Shown: positions 36,021 through 49,472, numbered from the stretch's first letter. The stretch: 64,000 nucleotides of DNA from Zelopaecilomyces penicillatus (GCA_005765155.1 VCCP01000002.1:5456001-5520000), one strand, 5' to 3'. Translations and numbers: made by a program. The notes: generated by a model from the letters alone, not told the origin.

Positions 36021-38012
36021 CTATATCGTATATCTATAATGCGGGCTCTCATCCCCCAGCTCCTTGAGCTCCTCTTCAGCCATACCCCTATGCCTCTCAT
36101 TCATCTCGCCCGCATCACGGCGCTTGTTCGCACGCCAGTACCAAAGCCAGAGGAAGCCGTATATACATGTGCCTACGCCAACCATGCTTAGAGTGACGGC
36201 GTGACCGCGAACATAGCGCGGTTGATCGGTTTTCGGACTGAATTTAGTGTCAGCAGGGTATTGTGGCTGAAAAGGTACATCTCCTTTTTAAAAATGGATA
36301 AGGCTTACTAGATGAACGCGGACATGATGCCCGAGGTATTGCCAATGGTGAGTTGCAGACCAGTTGCAGTCGTGCGTTTCCCATATCTTGGGGAATTATT
36401 TGGTAACTATATCTTCAGTCAGTTTCTCTTCCTATGAGTCCCCTTTTGGATGGTATAAGACAAGAAAAATGAGAAGAACATGAAAAGAGCAAGAGTGTCT
36501 ATCTCTTTGTAAAACTCACCCAAGCCAGCGGTAGGCCAACCACGACGTAGAGACCTCCCGCTACCAAGAAGCATCCAAAATAATGCACCGCAGCCGAGGC
36601 ATCAGACAGCAAAATGGCGTACCCAATAACACTGATGAGTCCAAAGAATACGCAAAAGATGCCACGCATCTGCAGACGGTCAGAAACCATTGCGGTAGAC
36701 ATGTAGGCAGCAGCGCCGAGGAAGTAGCAGGGAATTGTGAGTAGCTGGACCTGGGCAATGGTCCAACTGCCCAAATCGTTGATAATGGTTGGAAGGAATG
36801 TTGAGAAGCCTATTAGAGGACAGTATAACACAAAGATTGGTTAGCCTAGATGTTCCACGTTGTGTAGGAGCAAGACAATGTTCCAAATGGGAATCACTCA
36901 TCTAACAAAACTTACCATAAAGCATGGTATCAACGCCAAACTGCGCAATGCAAAATGCCCAAACCTTCCAGTCTGCAAACGCTCGCATCATATCTTGCCT
37001 GCTAAACTCCCTGCTCGAATCCGTATTCCCATACTCACGACGATGCCGCACCTCCATTAGCGCTCGCTCAGCATCATTCAGAAAATACGCAGACGCCGCA
37101 TCGTTGGGCAGCGCAAAATACGTAACAACGCCCAGCACGACACTCGGCATGCCCTCAATAATCAGAATCCACCGCCAGCCCGCCATGCCCGCGACACCGT
37201 CCATGTGGCCGATGCCGTAGGCCAATAACCCTCCCAAGGCGCCCGCAATGGCAGCACTGACGAAGAGGTAGCCGACGCGCAGCGCCAGCTCATGTTTGGT
37301 GTAGAAGAAAGTCAGGTAGATGTTGAGGCCCGGGAACAGGCCGGCCTCGACGGCGCCGAGCAGCAGTCGGCACGCGATGAGGGAGCCGTATGAGTCAACG
37401 AGCCCTGTCAGTGTTGCGATGATGCCCCAGCTCAGGGCGATGAAGGCAATCCATCGTCGCGGCGTGAAGAGCTTGAGCACGAGATTTGACGGTACCTCGA
37501 AGGCGAGGTACGTGACGAAGAGTATCGACACGGCGACCTGGAACTGCTCTGACGAAAGGCCCAGATCCTGCTCGAGGCCGTAGAGACGGGCGTTGCCGAT
37601 GTTGACTCTGGAGGTTGTGTCAGCACACGCGCTCAGCCGTCTCACCCACTCAGCCGCCGGTTTTTATCTTCAAGAGAACCCAAATCAATTGGTAGGTTCA
37701 TCCGTTGGTTCACTATACCAAAGACATACAGAACAAACAAAGAAAAGAATCTCAACCCAATTGGATTGCAAGTGACTCGGAAACAACAATGCAAATCCTC
37801 GCAGAAACAGACTCATCGCCAATGCGAGAACACCATGCACATGCTGCTTACCTATCCAGGAAACTAAACAGATACAGGCTCATGACAAGCGGTATCAGAT
37901 AGAGATCCAGTTTGCGCACCAACTTCTTTTCATCCACCTCCGTCACCGCACTCAATGGCTGATTCGCCAATTCATCGTCCTCAGGGCGTCTCTCGGCCAC
38001 CGACAGCCCCAT
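36021..38012 (-). CDS. MFS transporter, anion:cation symporter (Dal5/Tna1-like) family
   Basis: Five exons, 37852..38012, 36916..37607, 36520..36809, 36309..36406 and 36021..36237, give 485 residues with consistent phases; introns are 244, 106, 113 and 71 nt. The N-terminal cytoplasmic tail ends in KKLVRKLDLYLIPLV, the hallmark entry to TM1 of this family, followed by FSFLDRVNIGNARLYGLEQDL. TM4-5 carry RLLLGAVEAGLFPGLNIYLT, typical of ACS permeases. About twelve hydrophobic segments can be counted. The C-terminus is charged and cytosolic (RANKRRDAGEMNERHRG). Relatives import allantoate, nicotinate, biotin or other carboxylates at the plasma membrane; the substrate cannot be read from sequence. 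It ends tail to tail with the receptor gene, 163 bp away. A link to the NRPS product is possible but unsupported. Confidence 0.93.
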
Positions 38013-39480
38013 TGTTGCTGTAGCTTCTGGGGATTTTCTATGCCTGTCGTTGTTGTTTTCTTTTTTTTTTTTTATGATTGAGTTTGCAACAGTGAGAATC
38101 TGAAGAAATGAGAAATTGCAAATGCGTGTACAAGGTGGTGTGTGTGTGTGTGTGTGTATGGACAAGACAAGACCACCTAATTTCCCGAAACGTCCAGAAA
38201 AGAAAGAAGAAGAAATAAAGTAGAAAACAAAGAAAGCAGTGGAAATGGACGACGATCCAGATGAGGATAGTAGCTACCACCACCAACAAAAATACACCCA
38301 GATCTAGACTTAGCCGCTCTCCGCGATAACCTTTTTTTTTTTTTTTTCCTTGTACTTCCCAAAAATATAAATCGCCGGCTTTCGCCGAGCCCTTTTTGCG
38401 TCGTTTCGTTCACACTGTACGTTCCAACGCGTGACAAATCATTCAACCAAAAAAAAAAAAAAGCAAGAGAAAAAGGATCAAATTTAAAATTTAAAAAAAA
38501 AAAGAAGCCTGATAGTAATAACAAAGGAGAATAGAAGGGGAATGAAATAACTAATCAGACACAAATCTTGCTTGTAACAAAACACAGTGGACAAAGGAAT
38601 AGCACACTCACTCAGCTTTTAAGAAAAAAGTCGCGCTGTCTCAGTTTAATCGAGTTATAATAATAGTCGTTTCTCAAGTTCATTCACCACAGAGGGATTC
38701 TTGAGCGTAAAGAAATGCCTCGTCTAAAGAAGATGGAACGTCAAGACGCGAGGAGTGGAGGAATTGGCTGAACGTTGTAGTAGACCCTACCTTGAATGGG
38801 TCATCATCACATTATTGATAGCCTATCGAACAAAGCAACGGATATTCGTATGTCCAACTTCTTCCGGACACACCAAGTCGCCACCTCCATCATTGATTTA
38901 CAGAGAGTACGTATCATAGTAGTTACAACAACATCGTAGTCACTCCCAAAGAACATGAGGCTCATTTCAGAAAGATTCGATTATTACTAGTAGAAATAGA
39001 TAAAGGAAAAGCATCACCCGAACGGGCCAAAACCCCCCATGCCTGCCTGCCTGCGCTTCGTGACTCTTCAAGATAACTACGTCCAGTCAAAGATATGTTC
39101 CGACGCACCCTTCCTTGAGCAACGTCACTAGATGCTGGCCAGGGTTGCTATCCCAATAACTTGGGGCGCTGTCGCGCACAACATCAGATATAACGCTCGA
39201 AAAAGCTGTCCATTCTCGCTGTCTGGGTCTACATGATTGACCCATGCATTATAACCAAAGCCACAGTAAACAAGAGCCTCGTACAGGGTGTGTCGCTGTA
39301 TATACAAAAAGGACGCGTGCCTAGTTATCTCGTACTAGGTTGTCCCAGTCGAGATATAGCAAGCCACGCGCCCCAAGTCCTCAACCCCATCTCTTCTCAC
39401 GAGACTCTGGGATGTTCAAGTCTAGTCCGCCGTCTCAGTATCTCCTCATAGAATGCCTAGCTGCATAGTTTTGCTGGCAT
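38013..39480. other. Promoter region of the MFS gene with homopolymer and TG repeats
   Basis: This holds the promoter of the transporter and the 3' flank of the wall-sensor gene. It carries a (TG)n microsatellite at about 38139-38157, T runs near 38060 and at 38332-38347 (T16), an A14 run at 38449-38462 and further A runs to 38505. No coding frame is credible: open frames here are products of the homopolymers. Confidence 0.6.
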
Positions 39481-40833
39481 CTACCGGTAGTTCTGTGTAG
39501 ACATCTCGAATACAGGGCCACTCTGGTGGCTCATGACAGGCTGGCTATCAATCTCAGAGGCATTGGGGTTGTGCCACTTGCTTGCATTGCCATTGTCTGT
39601 TCCCAATTCGGCAGCAGGAGTCGCTTCAGCGTGTGCGCCAGCACCAATCTCAACTGGGCCAGGACTGACAGCGGGACCTGGGCTCATAAGGCTGGGGCTA
39701 GTTGGATGAGCCGACTGCGACATTGTCGTGACGGGGCTTGGGCTGTATGAAGATCCATAGGCATCAGGCTTGGCAAAGCCGGCACGACCATCGCCCATGG
39801 CAGTTCCACGGTAGCCCTCGGCGGGCTTGGATGGGTTGCGACCGGGAGCAAGGAAACCAGCAGCCGCAGCAGAGTGGCGAGACATAGGGGGCGAGGTTGC
39901 TCCAGGACCAGATCCACCGACAGGAACTTCAGAAGCACCGACAAGATCGTCGTTGTCATACTTGGGTCCACGGCCGCGTCTTCTTAACAGAAACCATGCG
40001 AGACCTCCGATTACAGCGGCACCACCCACACCTGCGCCGAGACCAATGCCAATCTTGGCGCCACTCGACATTCCTTCGCTCTCGTCTCCTCCAGAGGTAC
40101 CGCCACCAGGCTTGCTAGTAGGAGCCGACGTCGTTGTCTCAACCACACCAGTAGTCACAACCGTAGATGTCACAGTCAAGGTGCTCGTGACGGAAACGGT
40201 TGTCTTGGCGTTGGCCTGCTCAGTCTCGGTGACCATGACAGTAGTAGTGGTCTTATCGGTCTTGGTGTTGACAACGGATTTGGTTACGGTTTCAACTACA
40301 GTAGAGCCGCCACCGGTTCCTGGAACCGTCACCGTCTTGATCTGAGTAATGATGGCGCGTTCCGCAAGGTTTCGGCGCCAGTCGACGTAGGCAACGGCAG
40401 TAGGTACAGCATCGGCGGCGGCCGGGCCACCGGTACGAGGGGCAATGAAGCCATCGATGCCACGCTTCTTGTTGACATAGGCAGTCGTCGTCTCATAGAC
40501 AGTCTTGGTTGCAGTGTCTTGGTCACGGCTAGTGACGGTCGTCGTGGCAAAGTCAGTCGACGTGATTATGACAGTAGTCGTGATACTCGTAGTAACAGTG
40601 GTGGTGCTAGTAATAGCCGAGCCACCTTTGTCGGTGATGTACTCGGTCTGAATGACGGTGGTGTCCTGACCGGGATCCGGAGGGTTCGAAGAGCTGCCGC
40701 CTCCATCAGTGGGAGGAGGAGTTGATGATGAATCAGGAGGGCTCGTGGTGTCGGGAGCCTGTCGAACCAGGACGACGTTTGCCTGGGCGACGGTCAGCAG
40801 CGCGCCGAGGACGAGAGCCCCTGGCAATCGCAT
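39481..40833 (-). CDS. Single-pass membrane protein with Ser/Thr-rich ectodomain (Mid2/Wsc-like)
   Basis: One exon gives 450 residues; the start is the ATG at 40833. A signal peptide (MRLPGALVLGALLTVAQA) is followed by a Pro/Ser-rich segment and a long Thr/Val/Ser-rich ectodomain of about 220 residues with many TTTV-type repeats, likely O-mannosylated. A Gly/Ser stretch leads to a transmembrane helix at about 260-285 (IGIGLGAGVGGAAVIGGLAW) with an LLRRRGRG stop-transfer signal. The cytoplasmic tail is about 160 residues, rich in Ser, Pro and Gly. There is no WSC cysteine domain, so Mid2-type is the better comparison. Such proteins report wall stress to the Rho1-Pkc1 pathway; here this is inferred from layout only. 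Confidence 0.8.
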   Translation of the reverse strand: MRLPGALVLGALLTVAQANVVLVRQAPDTTSPPDSSSTPPPTDGGGSSSNPPDPGQDTTVIQTEYITDKGGSAITSTTTVTTSITTTVIITSTDFATTTVTSRDQDTATKTVYETTTAYVNKKRGIDGFIAPRTGGPAAADAVPTAVAYVDWRRNLAERAIITQIKTVTVPGTGGGSTVVETVTKSVVNTKTDKTTTTVMVTETEQANAKTTVSVTSTLTVTSTVVTTGVVETTTSAPTSKPGGGTSGGDESEGMSSGAKIGIGLGAGVGGAAVIGGLAWFLLRRRGRGPKYDNDDLVGASEVPVGGSGPGATSPPMSRHSAAAAGFLAPGRNPSKPAEGYRGTAMGDGRAGFAKPDAYGSSYSPSPVTTMSQSAHPTSPSLMSPGPAVSPGPVEIGAGAHAEATPAAELGTDNGNASKWHNPNASEIDSQPVMSHQSGPVFEMSTQNYR

Positions 40834-43800
40834 GATGGGCAACAGAGGGCGGTGCGCTGTAGAAGATGGCCTGATATGATGGATAAAAAAAAAACAGAAA
40901 AGACGAGGCGAGATAATAACAGAGAGAAAATAGCGAATGGAAGAGGGTCGGTGGCAAGGGAAGGGGGGAAGAAGAGGATTTTAGCCGGAGAGGGATGGAG
41001 GCATGGAGACAGACACGGGGAGGGAGGGAGAGAAAACGGGGGTTCACGAAAAGGGTGCAAGGTACATGTCGACGGGTACTTTCAATAGTGGGAACAGCAT
41101 AGGACTTGCATTGAACAAGCAAAGAGCTGGTGGTGTCGGTACTGAGATACATGAACGGCTAGGCGCTTGTCATTAGTGCCAGTACACCCACTGCAGGTAC
41201 CTGCACTAACGCAGCACGGAACTGTAGTGGGTAATGTCCACGTATTCATGTACCTTTTTCTGTGGGTGCCGTGCCCGCAGCCCAGAAGAGTGCTGCAACG
41301 CTCCAGTGCTATAATAGTGCTCCAGGGCACTCTCGGCCAGTGCTTCCAGCGCTCTCTGTTGCTGTTGTGGTGCCATCGAGCACCAGTAGACCAGTGCACC
41401 CCTTTTCCAGCCTAGTCCCTCCTTGGCTGGGCGGCCGTGTCAGGATTCCCTCTCAAGATACGAGGTCTTTTGTGTCTACTCTAGGTTTTATGTCGACGGG
41501 ACCGCCGGAGCCAACGAGCCATTGGGCCATCGAGTTGTTGAGTGAGCGAGTGAGTTGAGTGAATGGTCCACCACCATCCATCGGGCTGGCCTTGCTCAGT
41601 TTGCGGCCAGCAGACAATACTTACCGCTGAGCTGGGCTAGACAGGACTGGACTGGACCTGGGGCTGGGACGCAAGAGCTGGACTGATTTCACTTGGCATC
41701 AATCGCACATGCTCGACAAAACACCGTTGTATTCACTCTTCTAGCACTAGTAGCACGCAGGTTGATACCAGAATGCCTGTAGGAACAAGCTGTTGAAGCT
41801 CTAGCGGACCCCTTCTGGCATTGGCTGTGGGCTGTTTCAACGCGCTCAACACATCACTAGTCGGCGTTTGTCCTCCATTATCCATTATTAGCCCAGTAGC
41901 TGCCATGTCAACCGTCAGCCGCATGGCTCTAGGTAGTCCTACGGTCGCGTGTGGCTTGCGGTTTCGTGATGCTTGTGCTTCTTGGCCCCGATACTTTGTA
42001 ACTGCCTTGGGTCTGATGGTTTGCTCTGCCCACCCACCTCCAATACCCTAAAGAACCACAGACAACACAATGCTCACCTAGGTAGTATGACGGTTGAAGG
42101 AGAATTTTCACCGCCACCCAGAGGTAGCCCGCCCAGAGGCAGCCCAAGCAAGCAGCCGCTAGAACGGAGGTTCAGTATTCCGACCGATGATGTGGCTCAA
42201 AATGCCTCCCCTCAACCTTATTTTTCCTTTCCCTTGTCGCCACGCACGTTGCAGAGCATTGCCCATCCGAGGAGAAAGCGCAAGCGTTGTCGATCGGCAC
42301 TTTTTAACCTGTCTTGCAACAATGCAACTATCCGTTTTCTAACCTCGGTGGCGATGGGATGATGATTATGATGGGGGGGGGGGGAAGTCATCCGTCATGC
42401 GCGCTTGCAAGGAAGCAACTTTATCGCGAGTTTGCATGAAAGCATCACTATTACCCCACCGATTCCATTATGCGATGGGTACAGACCGTACAGTACCCAA
42501 GGCAGCTGCAGACGGAAAGAATCATTGATATTTTCTTTCTTTCCTATTTGGCTATTGCTTGTAGCTTCATTGACAGAAGTGGTCAGTTCATGAGAATAAT
42601 CACTACACCGTGTACACATTGTTCGTGGTCAACTTGGCTTGGCCGTTTGGCCTGTTCCGGCATTAGCTTGGCCTTTGTTCCACAGCCACGCAACCACCGA
42701 TGCCCGAATGAACAAGCCTTCCTGCAGGGAATCGGGCGCTGTTGAGAACTTGTTTCGCTAGCGGCGCCCAGAGCTGCCAAAGCGGGAATGCTCACAGCAT
42801 TTCAACTGACTCTTTGGTGTTCTGTACATGCAATGCATCGGTAGGCCAGTAAATACAGTTGTAGATCTGCATCTCAGGGTTCGGCCTGGTGGTCGGTCAC
42901 GCGCCCTGTCCGGCTCACCCTGTAAGCGCTTCGATTCAGCCAGTTTTCCAGCGCTGTAACATGCAACAGGACAGGCAGCGCCTAATGCGCCGACACATGT
43001 CTTGTTGACTTGTGCCGGGAAACCCAATCGCCGTTTTCGCGAAGATGAAAGATACCGTAATGACGGATGCAAGAGCCAGCGTGGGCAACAGGAACGAGAA
43101 CGACCCTGAACGACCCTGGACAAAGCCCCGGGTCGCTAATTTACCGCAATCTGCAAGGAACCGAACTGCTAAAACACAAGGAGAATAAAATACGAAGCAA
43201 AGTACCTACTAACACGAGAAATGGAAACGAGTTTTAAAGGTAATACGCTTCGTTGCACATCGCCAAAGGACGAATCAACACACAAGAAGTGACGATTTGA
43301 AGAATAAGATAAAACCCACATCTGAGCCCTGCCGTTTGGGAATATTGAAGCAACCCCCGTTCTCCATTGGTTATAATGCAAAACTCCAAAGAGTAGGAAC
43401 ATTCCCCAGCCCTGCCATGCAATGCATGCAAGCCCGAGTAGTCCGTCAGATGTAACAAAAAAGCCAAAGCCCCAAAGCAATAAGCTGCACTCGAACAATG
43501 CTGCTCCTTTAGTCCAACGCTGGTAAATAAGCAGTGAGAAAGCACCTAAGTAAAAATAGAGATGAAAAAAGGCGAATGGCAGGTGTAGGCATGTATTGTA
43601 GGCATGTATATTACACCTATACTCAATCCGGTCGGATAACGCACATACGCGGCAGAGAAGAATGAACGAATCCCCCCGTCACGCATGCCTCTCTCTCATC
43701 CCTCCTTGTCTTTGCTCAGCGAAATTCATAAAAAAAAATGAGCCTAATTACTGGGTGCACCAGCTCATTAACTAATGAATAGCTCTGTGATCTGTCGGCA

Positions 43801-45136
43801 GCCCCTCCCTTCCAATAATACCTGGGCTGGCGCGGGCACTCATTAAAAAACAGTGATCTCGCCGTACTCATTCCAGATGTCATCCATCTCAACTGGGGTT
43901 CTACTCCCTTCGGGTCTCAGGGATCTGTATTCCGTCGATGCCGAGATTTGTAGTAGAAGGTGGTTATTTATCCACTCCCTCCATGGGTAGGTAGGCTACG
44001 CATCATACCTACAAAGCGCACGTGCTCAGCTCCCCGTCCATCACACCTTTTGACGGTCCCTGAACTTCGCCACGATTACCAACTCCGACTCATCAATTCC
44101 CAGGGGAACCGTTGCAGACATGACGTATTATTACTGTACGGTAATTACCCTGCCTCCGTATCTGCACGATCAACTCCAAACTCGTGGCTATCGATGTTGA
44201 TCTGTTCATGTTTAGGCAGGTAAACAGAACCAAGATACAACTACAATGTTGTCTGCGCGAGTAGGTACGTAGCATCTGTCTTCCCAATCAGGCTGCCCCA
44301 AGATTGGTTTGTCTCGCCCAGACGAGTCTCGACTCGCCTCCGCCCGTTCTTTGGGGGGGCCCGTGGATCGGCCATGGATGGTTGATGATGGATGCCAAAG
44401 CCCATGTCTGCTTTTTTTTCCCTCTTTCACTTCTTTTCTTGTTGCAGCGCTCGTCCCGAGGCTGAGACCCTACCAGTAAAAACGACCAATCATGCTCCAT
44501 GCCACGGCACACCATCGGCGCCCCATTGACGCCCCGGCAGACGATAGCTTAATTTCTAGTCGGCCACCTTTTTCGGGACGCCGTAGTGCCGGACCCAAAT
44601 CTCCAGCTCTTTGCTACCAGTTATATCCAACTAATAATATCACCTCAAAGACGCACGTCGTCTTAGGCTCACCATGACAACCAGCCGACATGCATATGTA
44701 TGCTGTGATGTGAAACACATAGATTTCTCTACTATATTTGCTGTCTGCTCGCGGCATACAGCTATGCATCTAATTACATAGTAAAACAAGGGTTTAGCTT
44801 GGCTTGGATTCCGGGCTTATTGAGCCTTCGTCAAAAATTACCATCTGAAGTGCTTCAGCCATCCTGCCGCTGCCAGATCCATCCCTCTGGCTCCATCATC
44901 ATATCTCCATCCTCGTCTAGATCCGAATGTTCCGGTGTTGCGGCCTGCACTCGAGATAAGAATATAAAAAAACGCTGTAGATTCCCCACCCCATTTTTTT
45001 CTTATTTACACCATACGGGTATTGGTCTGCAATCGTTAGGGGAATGGGATGGGAAGTCTTGTATAAGAATCGAAACGGAATGAACTGCAAAGGCATGGGG
45101 GGGGAGAGAGAGAGAGGCATACAAGCAGCAAGGCCA
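40834..45136. other. Gene-poor interval of 4.3 kb
   Basis: This lies between the start of the wall-sensor gene and the 3' end of noxB. Just upstream of 40833 it is purine-rich on the plus strand (pyrimidine-rich leader on the coding strand). At 41170-41400 the motifs AGTGC/GCACT recur many times. A G-rich run lies at 42374-42385. No frame shows conserved features and I found no tRNA. Independent long promoters are the simplest reading. Confidence 0.5.
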
Positions 45137-47019
45137 CTAGAAGTTCTCTTTGCCCCAGACAAACGAAAACCTGTTCACAAACGAATTAGCTCATGACTCG
45201 CAGACAGACGAACAGAAAAGACAACGTACCCAGGTTCCGTATACTTGTTGCAAAAGACATGTAGTGAACTACCCAAACCCTTTGGCCCACAGAAGAACAC
45301 TCCCGCTTCGCCGGGTGTGTGCAGCTTTCTGATACCCCGGAATATCATGTCCCAGTTCGGCCGGCCAAAGTTGGTCGGACTCCTCAAGCCAGTGATGGCA
45401 TCCTTATCGGCATTGGCATCGTTAATCATGATATTGGTTGCATCATCCGCCTTGATCTTGGCCGTCAAGTAAGTGTGGATCTCGATGCGACCTTCCAAGT
45501 CCTGGGCTTCAACGGCTAACAAGAGCGAACGAAACCACTCGAATGAACCAAAGTCTCGACAAATCCAGAAGAAATACACCTTGCGCAACCGCGTCTTCTT
45601 CTGTGGGTAGTTCATTCGGTACCAGATGGACTTGAGGATGGACGCAAACGGCGTGACACCAATACCTGCACCTACAAGAATGGAGACCTCATACTTGAAA
45701 ACATCTTCAGAAGCAGAACCGAATGGGCCGTCGATATAAACACGTGGCAGCACACGTCGCAAAGCTGGGTCCACTCCGTTTTCGTTTTTGTCGACACCGA
45801 CGACCTTACTGGTGTCTCCTTTCTTGCTCCATTCGCAACCAAGTGCTGCTGATACTGCCATTGTAAAGTCGCCCTGGCAACGCATGTGGATGGAGATATA
45901 GTCCTCCTCGGGCGCGCTGGTTAGAGTGAAAGGATGGTACTGCCACAAGGATACTGCAGGGCAGCAGAAGAAGATGTATTGCCCAGCCCGGGTCTTGGTA
46001 TTCTCTTTCTTGATCTGGATTTCACACACATTGCTTGGGTGCTGGATAACCTTGGAGATGTACGTCTTATGACGACCGCGCACCTCTCGAGCTACACGCT
46101 CGGCCAGATAACAGAAGCCACCATACATCCAGTACTGCCAAAAAACGCCAATGGCCGATGCGCCAACACTCGCGCAGAACGGTGCCACGTCGGGCTGGAT
46201 CATGCAGAAAGCGCCATGAATGGACCAGAAAAGAAAGAAGACGATGAACATGTGGTGCGTATACCAGAAACGCTCGTAGTTGGCACGTCTGGGTTTCTCA
46301 AGCGACGTGGCCACCATACCCATGAGTGCCAGCAGCATGACATATCCCGACCAACCAGGGCCGGATGCAAAGTTGGCAAGTAGCCAGCCGTAAAAGCCTA
46401 GATTGTTTTTCGCCGCGACTTGAGCAAAGTTGTTCCAGTGAGCAATAGTATGGACCCAAGAGAAGAAGACGATGGACCAGGCCGTCGTGATGTGAAATGT
46501 GATGTTCTTGTCAAACTGAATGATGCCGTTCAACGGTGTCTGTCTGAGAAGCGAAATCAAGGTGCGGCTAACTGGGAACAGAATTATGCCGACGTCGACG
46601 TGAAGAACAACAGCCGAGGATCTGGCTATAACGTAGGTGAAGCCGAATATATCGCGAGCACCCTGCAAGCTGTCTTTGAGGGCATAGTGAACAGACGCAA
46701 ATGCGAAGATGAGGGCATGTGTGATCATGAATACGAAAACGAAACTACATGTTGGTCAGCATTTCCTATTACGTTCAACGCACTGTCTTTGGCATGAACA
46801 CGGCTTTCGCCAGCGCATTATCGCATCATGGGAAGCTGGAAAATCTTTTTTAACGTACACTCTTCGATATCCTTCATTGATCATCCATCGGTCAAATTTC
46901 TCTCTCGGGGTCAAAGTCTGCTGTTTCTCTTGTGTCATTTCTCCAGAGAGCAACATCCTCGTCAGTGGAGTCCATCGAGACCTCTCCGAAGGCCGCTCAT
47001 AGCCATATTGGTAGTCCAT
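45137..47019 (-). CDS. noxB: NADPH oxidase NoxB (gp91phox family)
   Basis: Exons 46859..47019, 45230..46744 and 45137..45170 give 569 residues; introns are 114 and 59 nt. The start is the ATG at 47019 (MDYQYGYERPSERSRWTPLT); the open frame continues upstream only through non-ATG codons. The N-terminal tail with LSGEMTQEKQQTLTPREKFD is longer than in NoxA, as is usual for NoxB, and lacks EF hands, which excludes NoxC. The ferric-reductase core spans six helices with haem-binding His residues (VVLHVD, HTIAHWNNFA, THHMFI, SIHGAF). The FAD site is HPFTLTSAP and the NADPH site GAGIGVTPFASIL with CGPKGLG. The last exon encodes the FSFVWGKENF ending, typical of the family. It moves electrons from NADPH to oxygen across a membrane, with NoxR and a tetraspanin as known partners, and serves polar growth, ascospore germination and host penetration. 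Confidence 0.97.
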
Positions 47020-49374
47020 CGTGGTTGGTTTTCGAGAATCACTCAGATCCAAAGCTTAGAGTTGATTCCCTATTCGCGGCCGCCGTAGCCTGTATATGAG
47101 AAGACAAAGATGCCCCGCTCCTAGATTCGTTCCTTTTCCTTCACCCTGCAAAAGTCTATTGTGCAAACATCCGGCTGGTGTATCCAAAGGAGAATAAAAG
47201 TATGTGCTGTCCGGTAATGAGGTTCAGAGCCTGCTGAACGAGGAGAAGCGGGCGGGCAATACCAGTTGCGATCCGAGTGCGAAGTTCTAGCCAAGCCAAG
47301 CCCTTTCGTCGTGGAATAACCGTTGTATTCGCAAAGTACGTCGTGCTGGGTCTGCGAGACTGAGCAGTAACAAGGACTTCTTCGTAGCCGCTGAGAGCTG
47401 GAGGCGATGCGAAAGGATGAATTACACCAGAAGCTGGTGGTTGCGCCGAATGAGAGTGGGAGAGGGGGGGAGAGATAGAAACACTCGACCAGCCCGCGAT
47501 CGATGCGAATTACAGATGCTGCAAGAAAGAAGAGCACGAATGAGCACACGGGGAATAGAACACACAATAAAGAAGAGACAAATGCAATGGACGAGTCGGA
47601 GAGGGAGACGAAGCGCTCAGACCCAGCCGAGGAGGTTTGTGGGAAGTGGGCGCGGGCAAGACGGTCACAACGGTGGTTGATTATGCTGCTCACTGGCTGT
47701 CTTTGGGGCTTCGTTGGGTCTGTTCTGCAGCCTTGGGGCGCCCGGAGATGGGCAGGATGCAGTGGACGGTTGCATGTAACAGCGCTGTGACTGGGGGGGT
47801 GGCCAGGCGATGGAGTGAGTGGACGCGGCGCTGTGTCGCAGTCACAGACTCTCTCCAAGCGCCAGGCCATGCTGGAGGCTTGCCCTCTCTGCGCTAAACG
47901 GCACCCTCCAGCCAATGGCATCACCGCATGCTAAGTGGCTCTTGAAACGGCTCACCCCCAGCGTTTAGCAATGCAAAGCAACGTGGGAGGTTCGGCCTCG
48001 TGAGCGTCTCCATGCCAAGCAAACGGCTCAAACAAAAAAGGAAAGCAATACATATCTACATACAGTCGTTGGCGACTTTGGACCAAATGTGCATAGAAAG
48101 ACGGCTCTCCATGCATGGTTGCAGGACTGGAACAAGGGCGGCGCAAGTGAATTACGCACGCTTTCCTCCACCCTTTCGTTGCGTCATTCCACTCTTTTCT
48201 CCTTTGCCTCTTCTCTTTCTCTCCTCCCCATCCATGGTCTAATGCTACGAGAGATGATATATGCTTGCCCCGTAGAACTCGGGGGGGAACTGCGCGCCGT
48301 TTTCCCGCCAGCTATGACCTGACGCAGCTTATCGACCGCACTCTCACACACAGTAAGTAAGTCACCTTTAGTCCAGCTGCCCCGGTTTCTCAGTGACTTG
48401 CAGGTTGTTGGGTTGCAGTGCGATCCCTCGACTGGTTTGTGGGGGAGCCTTGTCGTCTTCCACCGTTTCTCCCATGCTTCTCGGTGGTTGCCATTTCTTA
48501 CCCTCTTCCTCTCCCTCTCCCTCCCTCCTTCATCAGGCGCAATATTTAGATACGAGTTAGAGAGGCGCCGCCTCTAATCCTCATTACTCGGTCTGTGCCG
48601 CAGGTTTGGCGCATTTTGTGGGTTATCGGACGATTTTTTTGGGCTCCTCCCCTCCATTTCGTTCTTTGAATTTCGTATGCCAGGGGGCCATGATTCGAGG
48701 CTGTGTCGAATACAACTCCGTGAAACATGATGAGACAAAGGAGGTGGTGGGGCTTGCCGCTGGCGCCAATCTCAAAAAGGACCAACCAGCAGTAACATCT
48801 ACAGTGACATTTTAACTGCACACGCAATCCGGCTTGTCAGTCTTCTCGTTTGCTAAAACAGCAGTTGGATTACTTTCCCTATGCAGTATGACGCCTTCCT
48901 TCGTCCCATACATGTGTTGTACGAAATATGCACAGGGAGGGTTCCGACGTTATGTAGGTAGGTAAGTAGGTATTTGTCCGAGTAGGTATATCAGCACGTG
49001 TCAAACAATGGCATATATCGCCTACGTTTGCGGTTCCCCTTTGCATATAAAACACTGCAACCAACTCCCTCTTTGCTACATGCGAGCCTCTAATATATAT
49101 TATAAGATACTACCTAGATAGGTAGGTACTGACAGTCATTCCACAGAGTTAAGATCAGGACCAGGTGGAAATTGAATGCTTACTGTACCACATCATATAG
49201 AGAGACCTCACTTCTTGGCTTTGAGTCCATTCGTAGATACACTTGATACGGAAAACAAGATGTTTTCTTGAATAGTAGCCGACCCTTTGTATGATGTCTC
49301 ATAAATAATCATGGAAGTTGTCGGTTTAGGCTTGGAGTGTATGCACTCCAAACTCAGCCAGAAAATTGAGGACG
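47020..49374. other. Upstream region of noxB up to the transposon
   Basis: This region should hold the noxB promoter and leader. A 267-codon frame on the noxB strand (47121-47924) is rich in Ser, Arg and Pro and lacks any domain; I read it as leader sequence. Tandem GTAGGTA motifs lie at 48954-48972 and 49118-49129. No other gene is seen. Confidence 0.5.
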
Positions 49375-49376
49375 TA

Positions 49377-49460
49377 ACCGTGCCACGCCCCACTTTTTTG
49401 GGTCTCGCAAATGCTCGCACCACCAAAGGTGGTGCTCATCAGCAACGTGGCCACCTTTTT
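49377..49460 (+). repeat. Left terminal inverted repeat of the transposon
   Basis: The first 69 bases (starting ACCGTGCCACGCCCCAC) match the right end perfectly. It contains a perfect hairpin GCACCACC-AAA-GGTGGTGC. Similarity continues to about 49460 if a 17-bp extra unit in the right end is skipped. Confidence 0.95.
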
Positions 49461-49472
49461 ATCAATTTGAAG

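Noticed and set aside
38040..38524. Phe/Lys-rich frames upstream of the MFS gene
   Set aside because: They arise from poly-T, poly-A and TG repeats and have no protein-like features.
46756..47052. Longer NoxB start at 47052
   Set aside because: That position is TTG, not ATG; the first in-frame ATG is at 47019.
47121..47924. 267-codon open frame on the noxB strand just upstream of noxB
   Set aside because: No domain, no signal, skewed Ser/Arg/Pro composition and position next to the noxB start fit a long leader; plus-strand frames of similar quality overlap it.
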